Below the pieces are notes generated by a model. The model had not been told where the DNA came from. It did no database searches and saw only the letters and a program-made list of their open reading frames with translations. A DNA stretch of 64,000 nucleotides from Methanoflorens sp963701995 (GTDB lineage Archaea; Halobacteriota; Bog-38; Methanoflorentales; Methanoflorentaceae), in contig OY969693.1 of the NCBI GenBank assembly GCA_963701995.1, positions 1,116,001 to 1,180,000 of the forward strand. Reading direction: 5' to 3'. Shown piece after piece: positions 51,863 through 59,269 of the stretch (its first letter is position 1; each line of letters begins with the position of its first letter). A program made the position numbers and the translations under genes.

Positions 51863-52015
51863 CTACCACTTGCCGGGGGTTCGAGCTTCGAGCCATTTGA
51901 GACGCTGCTCAAGCTTGAGCTATTCTGCTATGCGTCTTTTGCGAAGCACCATCTTCATGAAAGGGCGGTTGAGCAGAAGCAAAAAAAAGGTCTGAAGCAC
52001 GCCTTGCTTGCTCAC
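51863..52015 (-). pseudogene. Small basic ORF interrupted by an in-frame TAG
   Basis: From a GTG at 52015 the frame reads SKQGVLQTFFLLLLNRPFMK, MVLRKRRIAE, then TAG at 51922, then LKLEQRLKWLEARTPGKW and a second TAG. The segment after the amber codon continues an amphipathic basic helix without a break, so the 50-residue product was probably once whole. TAG is a frequent ordinary stop in this window, so decay is likelier than pyrrolysine. It overlaps a short frame directly after the winged-helix gene. Confidence 0.5.
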
Positions 52016-52040
52016 TTTTCTTCCCGACTGGCGAGGCGCT

Positions 52041-52331
52041 TCAACGCGTCTCGGCATCTGTTGCATGCAGTGCCTCTAGAACGTAAGCCTTTGCGGACAC
52101 GCGGTGGTATTTGGGTCCCCCGCCCATCGACAGAATCCCTATATAGCCTGCCCCCAACAACTCGCGCAAGGCTTCCTGGACTTCGAGCTTCGTCCCTGCG
52201 ACTTTTTTCTGCACCTGCCACAGACGAAGCCCTTCGCCAGTCGCCTCATAAATGCTTCTCAAAACCCTTTTTTGCAGGTCATTCATCAGCGCTATCTCGG
52301 CCGGGCCATCGTCCAAGTTCGGGTTTAGCAT
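52041..52331 (-). CDS. Small winged-helix-like protein
   Basis: A 96-residue protein with a helix-turn-helix look: MNDLQKRVLRSIYEATGEGL, RLWQVQKKVAGTKLEVQEAL, RELLGAGYIGIL and the wing-like SMGGGPKYHRVSAKAYVLEA. It could be a DNA-binding regulator, though the family is not recognised. The start is ATG 52331, or the internal Met at residue 16. It lies at the edge of the decayed zone and is itself intact. Confidence 0.62.
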   Translation of the reverse strand: MLNPNLDDGPAEIALMNDLQKRVLRSIYEATGEGLRLWQVQKKVAGTKLEVQEALRELLGAGYIGILSMGGGPKYHRVSAKAYVLEALHATDAETR

Positions 52332-52407
52332 AGTCGCTCACGCGTTCCGGCACAGAACACGTAGGGGTTGATGCCCTATCGTATAAAGCTCTCACGGGGA
52401 GTGTCAC

Positions 52408-52667
52408 GTGCCAGCCGAAGGTCCTCTTTACAACAAGAGCAACATTTTGGCTGTCGTCGACGCGCTCAGAAAGCGCGATGATCAGGCTCGGAAACACGGC
52501 ACAACGATTGGATGGTAAGTGGTGCGCCAGAACACGTCTGGTACGCCTTGTTCGAAAGCGATCACATAGACAAAGTCTCGCAGTTTCTGCACGGAGTTTT
52601 ATTACACCATCGCATTCAAAATCACACCCGTTCAATTGGTGAAAGATGTTATCCCTCTATGGAGTAA
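52408..52667 (+). pseudogene. DUF3303-like small protein, frameshifted
   Basis: Frame one (GTG 52408 to TAA 52518) reads NKSNILAVVDALRKRDDQAR, KHGTTIGW; frame two (52512-52667) continues SGAPEHVWYALFESDHIDKV, SQFLHGVLLHH. Together they resemble small DUF3303-type proteins, which have a KKxGxxxxxxWxxxxPEHxxYxxxEAxxxxxxxxF pattern. One shift near 52,512 separates them, and the N-terminal part is also weak. The family assignment is moderate. Confidence 0.45.
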
Positions 52668-52772
52668 GCGAGCGTAGTGGGCTTAGGTTGGAAGCATGGG
52701 TGATTTTGTGAACGACAATCGTGCGAATGGCACGCCCCCCGCATTGCGCGAGTTGCGGGTTGAGGTGGTGAA

Positions 52773-53235
52773 ATGGAAATTGGTTCCGAAGTACCGTTGT
52801 TCTGCCTTCCTGATCGGGTAGGCAAGGAAGCATGTCTGAGCGACTTCAGAGGTAAATGGGTTGTCCTGTACTTCTGTCCCAAGGATAACACAAGTGGCTG
52901 CACACGCGAGGCGATGGATTTTAGCGAAAAACTGCCGGATTTTGAAAAGCACGACGCAGCAGTCATCGGGATAAGCCCGGATTCGCCTACCAGTCACCAG
53001 AAATTCACTGAAAAGCGTCAGCTTCGTGTGTTGCTTTTGAGTAACGAACAGCACGAAGTGGCGGAAAAATATGACGTCTGGAAACTAAAACGCCTATACG
53101 GGAAAGTATCACGGCATTGAACGTAGCACCTTTCTCATAAACCCGGAAGGGAAGCTGGCCCAGGCCTGGAGAAAAGTCAAAGTTAACGGCCACGTTGAAG
53201 CTGTCAAACGAACCCTAGAAGTGCTCAGAAAATAA
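52773..53235 (+). pseudogene. bcp: Peroxiredoxin (Bcp/PrxQ type) with a single frameshift
   Basis: The first frame (ATG 52773) has a good thioredoxin-fold peroxiredoxin: MEIGSEVPLFCLPDRVGKEA, VLYFCPKDNTSGCTREAMDF with the peroxidatic Cys, and VIGISPDSPTSHQKFTEKRQ. After KLKRLYGK it meets TGA at 53118. The correct ending, YHGIERSTFLINPEGKLAQA and WRKVKVNGHVEAVKRTLEVL, lies in another frame and ends at 53235. Relatives read YGKKY here, so two A's are probably missing from an A-run near 53,103. The product may be inactive unless frameshifting occurs. A second, intact peroxiredoxin lies at 56867. Confidence 0.85.
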
Positions 53236-53386
53236 AAACTACTTCAATGAGTCAGATCTGCATACGCTACCAGTTGTCGCGAACAAGCGAGGGCAGCTCT
53301 CGAGAGCCGAGTGTCGTAGGATTCGCTTACAAGGCAGAATTTGCGCAGCGACGCCGTCAATCTGCTCAAAGCAGGTCACAGAGAGG

Positions 53387-53704
53387 TTACCATTCCGGTT
53401 CGCCCTCTGTGCCAAATAAGCCGGAATAGAACAAGCCGTTGAAGCGGTAGTCTTTGAGGTTGTCTGCAATCTCGTGCGATTCGTTGTTTTTACTACCGAC
53501 TAACCTGCCGTCTTCAAACCATCTGAGAGTGTCATAGCGGGAAAGCGCCAGAATGACGTTGTGCTCAATGCGCTCTTCGTCGGACCCTTCAGAACTCGCC
53601 GCTTTGACGTCGTCAATCGCCCATTTCGAAACGTCAGGCTTCAGCCACTGGATGAATTCTCCCACCAGCCACGGATATACGATAAGCGACCGCATGCCAC
53701 TCAC
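53387..53704 (-). CDS. Hypothetical protein downstream of the methylase remnant
   Basis: A 105-residue frame (MRSLIVYPWLVGEFIQWLKP, then EERIEHNVILALSRYDTLRW). It begins eight bases after the stop of the broken methyltransferase, so the two were probably co-transcribed, perhaps as parts of one restriction-modification or defence unit. I recognise no domain, and it may be truncated. Confidence 0.4.
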   Translation of the reverse strand: MSGMRSLIVYPWLVGEFIQWLKPDVSKWAIDDVKAASSEGSDEERIEHNVILALSRYDTLRWFEDGRLVGSKNNESHEIADNLKDYRFNGLFYSGLFGTEGEPEW

Positions 53705-53712
53705 TCTAACAT

Positions 53713-54789
53713 TTACGCAGACTCTTCATCCTTCTTGAAGATTAAAACCTTTTCCTTTTGCATAACTTTGTAGAGGCCAAAGATGGTCTTATTTATGCTC
53801 TTTGTAAGCCGTAATCCTATGTTGCTCGCGTACTCAGTGATGAGCTCGACAGATCGCAGTGGCGTGCCTCCAAAGACGGCATTTCCAATAACTATAAGAT
53901 CGTATCTGTTCGGCTTTAACACTGCGCATTATTTCTTCCAGGCTTCTTTTCATATCCTTATCATAAAGGCGTACCCGGTCGTTCATCCGACCCCGCAACC
54001 CGATGAACTGCTCCCTGATCTCACTCGTATCCAATCAAAGGGCCCGCAGCGCGTGCGCATCATTCTTGATGTAGTCGAGTGCAACGGCGTACGGTGGAGA
54101 CGTGACGATGCCGTCGATGCTGGACCCTTTGATCAGCGGTGGACGATCTCGTGTTCCGAAGCGCTGCTTCGTGCAACGTCACGCCCGCCTGCCTCAATCC
54201 CGCAAGCTGTGCGCAGCGTTTGCGTATCTTGTCGACGACTTCGTGTGATGCGGTCTTGACCCTGCTCTGCAGTACGCACAGCGGCGAGGCATCGAACCCG
54301 ACGCAGTTCAGGCCTAGTAACTGGGCCTCAAGTGCCGTGGTGCCGCTTCCGACAAAGGGATCCAATACGGTCTTCCGCCGGTCCCAGTCCGATTATGTTG
54401 AGCGCTGCTCGCACCAATTGCGGGTGGAATTTGCCTTTGTATGGATATATCCAGTGTGTCAGGTATTAGTTGACCGAACGCGTGCGATTTTTTCGCGAGA
54501 TGTAAACGTAGTCGGTGCTTTCCCCTCTGATCGTCTGAAAATATGCGAGCCGCCTCTTGAGCCGTTCGTCATCGTCGACATCGAGCAGTCTGAAGCTCGA
54601 ATACCCGTCGATCATCTCGAAAGCGGCTCCTAGCGAACGGAGTTCGAGCTGCGCTAAGATGAGTTCATAAATGAATTGGGCGTTGTCAAACAGGCGCGCC
54701 TCGTCGCGCAACTGGCTTTCTTCGCGTTTCTTCGAGGGCGAGTTGCTTGCGAGGGGTAACTTGTCGTTCACGTACTGCTCTACTTTCAA
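53713..54789 (-). pseudogene. DNA (N4/N6) methyltransferase, multiply frameshifted
   Basis: Pieces in different frames read in order as one methylase: VEQYVNDKLPLASN...FIYELILAQLELRSLGAAFE, a nonsense TAA at 54466-54468, YLTHWIYPYKGKFHPQLVRA, a shift, DPFVGSGTTALEAQLLGLNC (SAM motif I), a shift, DGIVTSPPYAVALDYIKND (catalytic TSPPY), a stop, SEIREQFIGLRGRMNDRVRL, a shift, and YDLIVIGNAVFGGTPLRSVE to the end. At least one stop and three shifts make it non-functional. The HWIYPYKGKFHP and DPFVGSGTT motifs are those of the SPPY-type methylases associated with restriction or solitary DNA modification. Confidence 0.82.
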
Positions 54790-55270
54790 GACCGTTTGAA
54801 GGCAATGACAAAGCCGGTGCCGTCGCGGAGCCCTACAATCGATTCTCTAAAGTTTGCATCTAAGGCCCAGGCGGGGCTGACAAAACTCAGTAGGGTCTTG
54901 GACGACCTTCGACTTAACACGAACGCGCGGACGCGTGTGAGCACGTCTCTGGGCATTGGTGCTTTGCTATTCACTGAACAAACAGCTGGCTTCAGTGTTC
55001 AAAAAAAGCAAAAAAAAGGAAGCCAGGTCATCCCTGGCTTAAATCGAATTCGATTTTAGCTTTGCAAATGCCCTTTTAAAGATTGGCTTAAAAAGCCTCT
55101 CGCAAAGCGATGATCTTTTCGGATCACTGAAATAAGGACATTTGCCTTTTGTTTTCTCTAATGCTCCCCGTTCTTGTAGCAGCGCCTACAGCTGAGATCA
55201 ACTGTAGGCACTCGCACTTCGCTTTACAGTTGAACTGTATCACGACGTGCTGCCATCGCTGTTTACTGAG
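54790..55270. other. Non-coding region with terminator-like hairpins
   Basis: No supported gene; a 62-codon minus-strand frame at 54,786-54,974 may be a further part of the methylase relic. At 55020-55040 AAGCCAGG and CCTGGCTT pair around TCATC, followed on the minus strand by two T-runs, a good terminator for the gene at 55271. Arms CACTGAA and TTCAGTG pair nearby at about 54,972-54,997. Confidence 0.5.
55020..55040 (-). terminator. Hairpin plus T-runs, end of the Cys-rich gene transcript
   Basis: An 8-bp stem (AAGCCAGG/CCTGGCTT) with a 5-base loop; on the minus strand it is followed by TTTTTTT twice within 20 bp. Confidence 0.55.
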
Positions 55271-55795
55271 TTAGCCGCCCGCAAGTGCGGTGTTACCCGT
55301 ACCCCACGCTACGGCTGTGTTTACCGAGACGGTAGTGGTGGCTGTGTTGGTTGCGGTTTGCGTGGCGAAGTTTATGGTGTTGCCGTTGCCAGATATGTTT
55401 CCGACTGACTGTGTCTGCTTAATGTTCTGCGTGGTTGCAGTTGCTGCAGTAGACACTCCGCTCGAGGCGGCGCCCGCGGCTGCGACTGCCTTAACTGGCA
55501 TTACTGGCATTGCCACTGCCTTAGCTTCCTTGAACTCCTTGACTTCCTTTACTTCTTTGACCTCTTTGACCTCACAGCACTGCTTGACTACGCAGCAGGC
55601 GACTGTTGGGCAGCAGCACACTACAGGACACGGACAGCAGCAGCACGTTGAGGTGACGCAGCTCGTGGCCTGAGCGCAGGTCGTCGCGGCGCAGGTGCTG
55701 GTTGTGGTCTTAGCGGCGCACTGGGCTGAAACGGTGCCTGTCGCTGCAAGTGCCACAAAAGCAAGCACTAATAGAGAAACGATAACTTTCTTCAT
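55271..55795 (-). CDS. Secreted cysteine-cluster protein with KEV repeats
   Basis: A 174-residue exported protein of unknown function. A signal peptide (MKKVIVSLLVLAFVALAATG) is followed by 16 cysteines in about 55 residues, including TSTCCCCPCP and VVCCCP, then a charged repeat CCEVKEVKEVKEVKEFKEAK, an Ala/Val-rich linker, and an Asn/Thr/Gln-rich end (NIKQTQSVGNISGNGNTINF, ATQTATNTATTTV). The tail resembles beta-solenoid or amyloid-like repeats of secreted proteins. The cysteines could bind metal or crosslink the protein in a matrix. AAAGGAGATG gives a strong ribosome-binding site. A degenerate relative lies just upstream. Confidence 0.78.
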   Translation of the reverse strand: MKKVIVSLLVLAFVALAATGTVSAQCAAKTTTSTCAATTCAQATSCVTSTCCCCPCPVVCCCPTVACCVVKQCCEVKEVKEVKEVKEFKEAKAVAMPVMPVKAVAAAGAASSGVSTAATATTQNIKQTQSVGNISGNGNTINFATQTATNTATTTVSVNTAVAWGTGNTALAGG

Positions 55796-56190
55796 GATTC
55801 ATCTCCTTTTGTTTAACACAGAGGGCTTGCGCCCGTTTTCTATGTCGTAATCTTCTTTTTTTCTAAGATATTTAAAGGTTTTGATAATGTTAGATGGTAA
55901 ATTGCACGTAAATGGCCATATTGAGCGCTCATATCAATTGTTTTTGGGCGAACTCCGCGCCGCGGACAATCATAGCCTTTTCATCTGATCCTAACGGGTC
56001 TATGAGCTCTCATAATGGCGGAAGGAAAAAGTACCTGCGCGTCGCTGAATAGCAAACAGCGTTCTAGTCACCTCGCCACGGCTCGATGATGGCGGGAAAT
56101 AAAAAAAAGCCTGGAGGCGAACTCCCCGCTTCCAGAGCTGTTAAAAAAAGCAGTGCATTTGCGATAAATGTAATCTATAAGTTATTGCTT
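55796..56190. other. Leader and intergenic region between the Cys-rich gene and its relative
   Basis: The leader of the Cys-rich gene (55,796-55,850, minus strand) contains GGGCGCAAGCCC, a hairpin closed by a GCAA tetraloop. At about 56,112-56,140 CTGGAGGCG can pair with CGCTTCCAG and is followed by a T-run on the minus strand, a likely terminator for the degenerate relative. Nothing else is seen. Confidence 0.45.
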
Positions 56191-56480
56191 TCAGCGTATG
56201 GACGTCACACGAGCCGGCACGGAGGACACGTCACAGCGTGTTTGACTGGCGCGTACGTGGTGTTCCTCGCAGTTGGTCGTCGGACAACTCGCGCAGTTCA
56301 CCGTCGTCGGCGACGTTGAAGTCTTTTGGCACCCCCCTGCACTGTGCACAGACCGTTGCTGGGCAGCTGATACCCGTCCTTCCACATGTTTTTGTTGTCG
56401 CGCGCACGGCCGTTGATTGTGCGTGACGTTAGCGGCTGTGAAAGTGAAACTGCTGCTAGCACCACGAGCCGAAACGACAC
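56191..56480 (-). pseudogene. Degenerate relative of the cysteine-rich secreted protein
   Basis: From about 56,487 the minus strand reads RKVSFRLVVLAAVSLSQPL, resembling the signal peptide of the 55271 protein, but the frame then degrades. A second frame contains CQKTSTSPTTVNCASC and PTTNCEE, a thinner Cys cluster. The upstream leader is clearly alike: TCTCCTtttGTTTtac...AGAGGG...CCCgTTTTCTATG in both when read on the plus strand. A duplication with decay of one copy explains this best. Confidence 0.5.
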
Positions 56481-56866
56481 TTTTCTAATTCTGGTTCTCC
56501 TGTTTTACTCATAGAGGGTTTTCGACGCCCTCGCGTCTGTCGCCCATTTTCCTATGATACAAATACATCCATAAAATATTATTTCTAAATAAAAACCATT
56601 TCGAGCTTACGGGTCCTCAAGAGCCTATCAGTCTAAGCACTTTTTGCACAACTTACAAGCTGTTCGCTATGAGCTTTCACAGTTAGCGTCTTGCCGCTGG
56701 TCTCCTTGCCGAAACAAATTAGAAGCTGCTCGCCGCACCCGGTGACGTGCCGTGTCTAAGGTGTCATAATTTCGCAGCGAACTCTTCCCGTGCGTTTCCT
56801 GCGAGACGGGCGTGCTGCTTACGGTCTTGCACAAGGTATATATGCGCGCATTTGAGATCGAATGTT
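56481..56866. other. Leader of the degenerate gene and promoter of the peroxiredoxin
   Basis: No gene is supported. GACGC and GCGTC pair around GAGG in the minus-strand leader near 56,530-56,545. A plus-strand TATA element GGTATATATG at about 56,835-56,844 lies about 25-30 bp before the peroxiredoxin ATG, implying a nearly leaderless transcript. Confidence 0.5.
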
Positions 56867-57562
56867 ATGCAATCGAGTACAGCGAGCGCCGGAGTAGGCG
56901 CAGGAGAAAGCGCACAAGCCAGCCGAGGCATACCGCTGATCGGTGACAAGTTCCCGCAAATCGAAGTCCAAACAACCCACGGCAAGATGACGCTCCCGGA
57001 TGCTTTTAGCGGCAAGTGGTTCGTGCTCTTCAGCCACCCCGCCGACTTTACGCCGGTGTGCACGACGGAGTTTGTGGCCTTCGCCAAACGGTATGACCAG
57101 TTCAAAGCGCTGGACTGCGAGCTCATTGGCCTGTCCGTTGATCAAGTCATCTCGCACATGAAGTGGACCGAGTGGATCCAGCAGAACATAGATATTGAAA
57201 TTCCCTTCCCCATAATTGCAGACACGGGCAAGGTCGCCTCAATGCTGGGGATGATTCACCCGGGCAAGGCGTCGAATACCGTGCGCGCGGTGTTCATTGT
57301 CGATCCAAAAAGCACCGTTCGGTTGATCATCTACTATCCGCAAGAGGTCGGCAGAAATATGGACGAAATTCTTCGAGCCGTGAAAGCTCTCCAAACCGCC
57401 GACAAATACGGCGTGGCTATGCCCGCCGGGTGGCCGCAAAACGAGCTTATCGGGAAGAAGGTAATTATACCAGCGCCGGGGGATGAAAAGACGGCCAAAG
57501 AACGCGCCAAAATGTATGAAAACTACGATTGGTGGTTCTGCTATAAAGAGCTCGAAGAGTGA
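56867..57562 (+). CDS. Peroxiredoxin (Prx6/archaeal AhpC-like)
   Basis: A 231-residue peroxidase that reduces H2O2 and organic peroxides. The peroxidatic Cys is in FSHPADFTPVCTTEFVAFAK; the Arg and dimer region is NTVRAVFIVDPKSTVRLIIY, and the C-terminal WWFCYKELEE has a second Cys that may act as the resolving residue. The long C-terminal domain is that of archaeal peroxiredoxins. I prefer the ATG at 56867 to one at 56747 because of the TATA element at about 56,835. It stands 70 bp before the rhodanese gene. Confidence 0.93.
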   Translation: MQSSTASAGVGAGESAQASRGIPLIGDKFPQIEVQTTHGKMTLPDAFSGKWFVLFSHPADFTPVCTTEFVAFAKRYDQFKALDCELIGLSVDQVISHMKWTEWIQQNIDIEIPFPIIADTGKVASMLGMIHPGKASNTVRAVFIVDPKSTVRLIIYYPQEVGRNMDEILRAVKALQTADKYGVAMPAGWPQNELIGKKVIIPAPGDEKTAKERAKMYENYDWWFCYKELEE

Positions 57563-57629
57563 TGTCCTGCGGCTCACACAGTATTGATCCGTGAAGCACC
57601 GAGAAAGCAGGACATGTTAAGCCGCGTGT

Positions 57630-57998
57630 ATGATGGAGGAAGCGTTGACCGATACCGATCTGCCGCGCGATAAGTTGCAGGAGGGTTTGTCTTACTTGTC
57701 GCCAGAGGAGCTCGCTCGAAGACTGCATTCAGACGGGGCGCCCCTGGTGCTCGACGTGCGAGACCCTGCCGAACTGGCGGGGGAGCTGGGCCAGCTGCCA
57801 GGCGCCCTGAATATCCCGCTCGGGCAGCTTCAACACCGGGCAGGCGGACTCTCGACGCACGAAAGGCGGGACATCGTCGTTGTATGCCGCACAGGAAGAC
57901 GCTCAGGGGCCGCCGCTCGAATCCTTCGGGATTCGGGAGTTGACCGAGTCTTCGTCTTGAAAGGTGGCATGACGGCGTGGCGGGACACGCACCGATGA
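57630..57998 (+). CDS. Single-domain rhodanese
   Basis: The 122-residue sulfurtransferase has LVLDVRDPAELAGELGQLPG, ALNIPLGQLQHR and the active-site loop VVVCRTGRRSGAAARILRDS with the catalytic Cys, then GVDRVFVLKGGMTAWRDTHR. It moves sulfane sulfur or acts in thiol redox control. It lies between the peroxiredoxin and the heliorhodopsin, all on the plus strand. Confidence 0.93.
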   Translation: MMEEALTDTDLPRDKLQEGLSYLSPEELARRLHSDGAPLVLDVRDPAELAGELGQLPGALNIPLGQLQHRAGGLSTHERRDIVVVCRTGRRSGAAARILRDSGVDRVFVLKGGMTAWRDTHR

Positions 57999-58335
57999 AC
58001 GACGCTTGACGGGCCTACACTGCTGGCAGCCTCCAGACGCGCACCCTTCCAGCAGGGCCAAAAGCGCCGCACGCAGATCGCTTCTTTTGCGCTCTTTAGC
58101 TTGAAGTGGATTGCTCTCTGCGCCGTTGGGCCGCTCCTCCAGGGGTTGAGGGCAGCGCATTTATCTTCGGGGAACGCCTCACGTACATCACTGCTGGCCC
58201 GCGTTTCGAATACTTGCGCAAAGTCCAACGCCTACCTCAACTTGAAATGGCTGACGCAGCTCTCCGCGGCAATAAAAGGAAATCGTTAAATAAGTGGAAG
58301 AAACCTCTTGCTCACCAAATAGCTGGAGGTAAACG
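57999..58335 (+). other. Upstream region of the heliorhodopsin gene
   Basis: About 337 bp without a supported gene. GTTAAATAAG near 58,284 may be the TATA element, and GGAGGTAAACG directly before the ATG at 58336 is an excellent ribosome-binding site. Confidence 0.5.
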
Positions 58336-59103
58336 ATGGAAGACCAAGAAGAAAGGAAATTTAGGCGTCTGAGAACGTTCAACGTCATTGCGGGCTTATT
58401 CCTTTTGATACAAGCGATAGCTATAGTTTTCCTCAGCAACTCGTTCAAACTTCCGATAAACACGTATTATCTGCATTTCAACGCGACCACGCAGGTCCTC
58501 GCACCGGTCGAGAACACGATCTACCAGCTCCGCGTAGGGCTCCTCGTTGCGCTGTTCCTATTGATTTCGACGATTGACCATCTGCTTGTGGCATCACCGT
58601 TTGCGAACCGATGGTATATCAAAAACCTCAAAAAACACGTAAACTACGCGCGCTGGTACGACTATGCGCTCAGCTCATCGGTGATGATCGTGGCGATCGC
58701 CTTGCTTAGCGGCGTCTATGACATAGCAGCTCTCATCCCGTTATTCTGCATAAACGCAACGATGAACCTTTTCGGCCTGATGATGGAGCTCCACAACCAA
58801 AAGACGGAAAAAACGAATTGGACGGCATTCATATTTGGATCATTTGCCGGCGTCATTCCGTGGATAGTCATCGCCCTATACTTCGTCGGAGCGACGCAAA
58901 ACGCATCAGTACCGACCTTTATCTACTACATCCTCGCGTCCTTGGCGTTCTTCTTCCTCCTGTTCCCCCTCAATATGTTCTTGCAGTACAAGAAGGTGGG
59001 AAGGTGGAAGGATTACCTTTACGGCGAGTACGTGTACGTCGTTCTCAGTATCGTGGCAAAGACCGCGTTGGCGTGGCAGGTGTTTGCCGGAACGCTCAGA
59101 TAA
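58336..59103 (+). CDS. Heliorhodopsin
   Basis: A 255-residue retinal protein of the heliorhodopsin family, which has inverted topology relative to type-1 rhodopsins and probably senses light rather than pumping ions. Seven helices can be traced at about residues 14-36, 66-88, 105-130, 131-152, 162-186, 192-218 and 228-254. Helix 7 carries the retinal Lys242 in VLSIVAKTALAWQVFAGTL; family marks ELHNQ, LQYKKVGRWKDYLYGEY and DHLL (His82) are present. In helix 3 RWYDYALSSSVMI puts Asp109 at the position where I recall the family having a Glu counterion. No retinal-synthesis gene is in view. A GGAGGT site precedes the ATG. Confidence 0.93.
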   Translation: MEDQEERKFRRLRTFNVIAGLFLLIQAIAIVFLSNSFKLPINTYYLHFNATTQVLAPVENTIYQLRVGLLVALFLLISTIDHLLVASPFANRWYIKNLKKHVNYARWYDYALSSSVMIVAIALLSGVYDIAALIPLFCINATMNLFGLMMELHNQKTEKTNWTAFIFGSFAGVIPWIVIALYFVGATQNASVPTFIYYILASLAFFFLLFPLNMFLQYKKVGRWKDYLYGEYVYVVLSIVAKTALAWQVFAGTLR

Positions 59104-59124
59104 TCGCGCGTTGACGTCAACAGT

Positions 59125-59168
59125 CCCTTTGTGCCTGACCGCCTTCGGTCACCCCTTCGCACAAAGGG
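59125..59168. terminator. Large two-part hairpin between converging genes
   Basis: An outer 10-bp stem (CCCTTTGTGC and GCACAAAGGG) encloses an inner perfect stem (TGACCG and CGGTCA around CCTT). T-rich sequence follows on the plus strand. It separates the heliorhodopsin from the converging MBL gene and can act as terminator for either. Confidence 0.65.
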
Positions 59169-59269
59169 CCTCCTTGTCTTGTCTTTTTGACACAAAATCC
59201 CCGGAGCGAAAGGGCGCTGCTCCGCGTCGTCTAGACAAGATGAGCTAACGAGCTAGCGTAGTTGGGACG

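Noticed and set aside
51863..52015. Pyrrolysine insertion at the in-frame TAG
   Set aside because: Many clear genes here end in TAG (nac, rpl29, rpl24, rps8, rpl30, lysC), so TAG is an ordinary stop; no pyl gene is in the window.
57903..58228. Minus-strand frames upstream of heliorhodopsin containing CASGGCQQCRP
   Set aside because: They overlap the rhodanese gene on the opposite strand and show no recognisable family or promoter.
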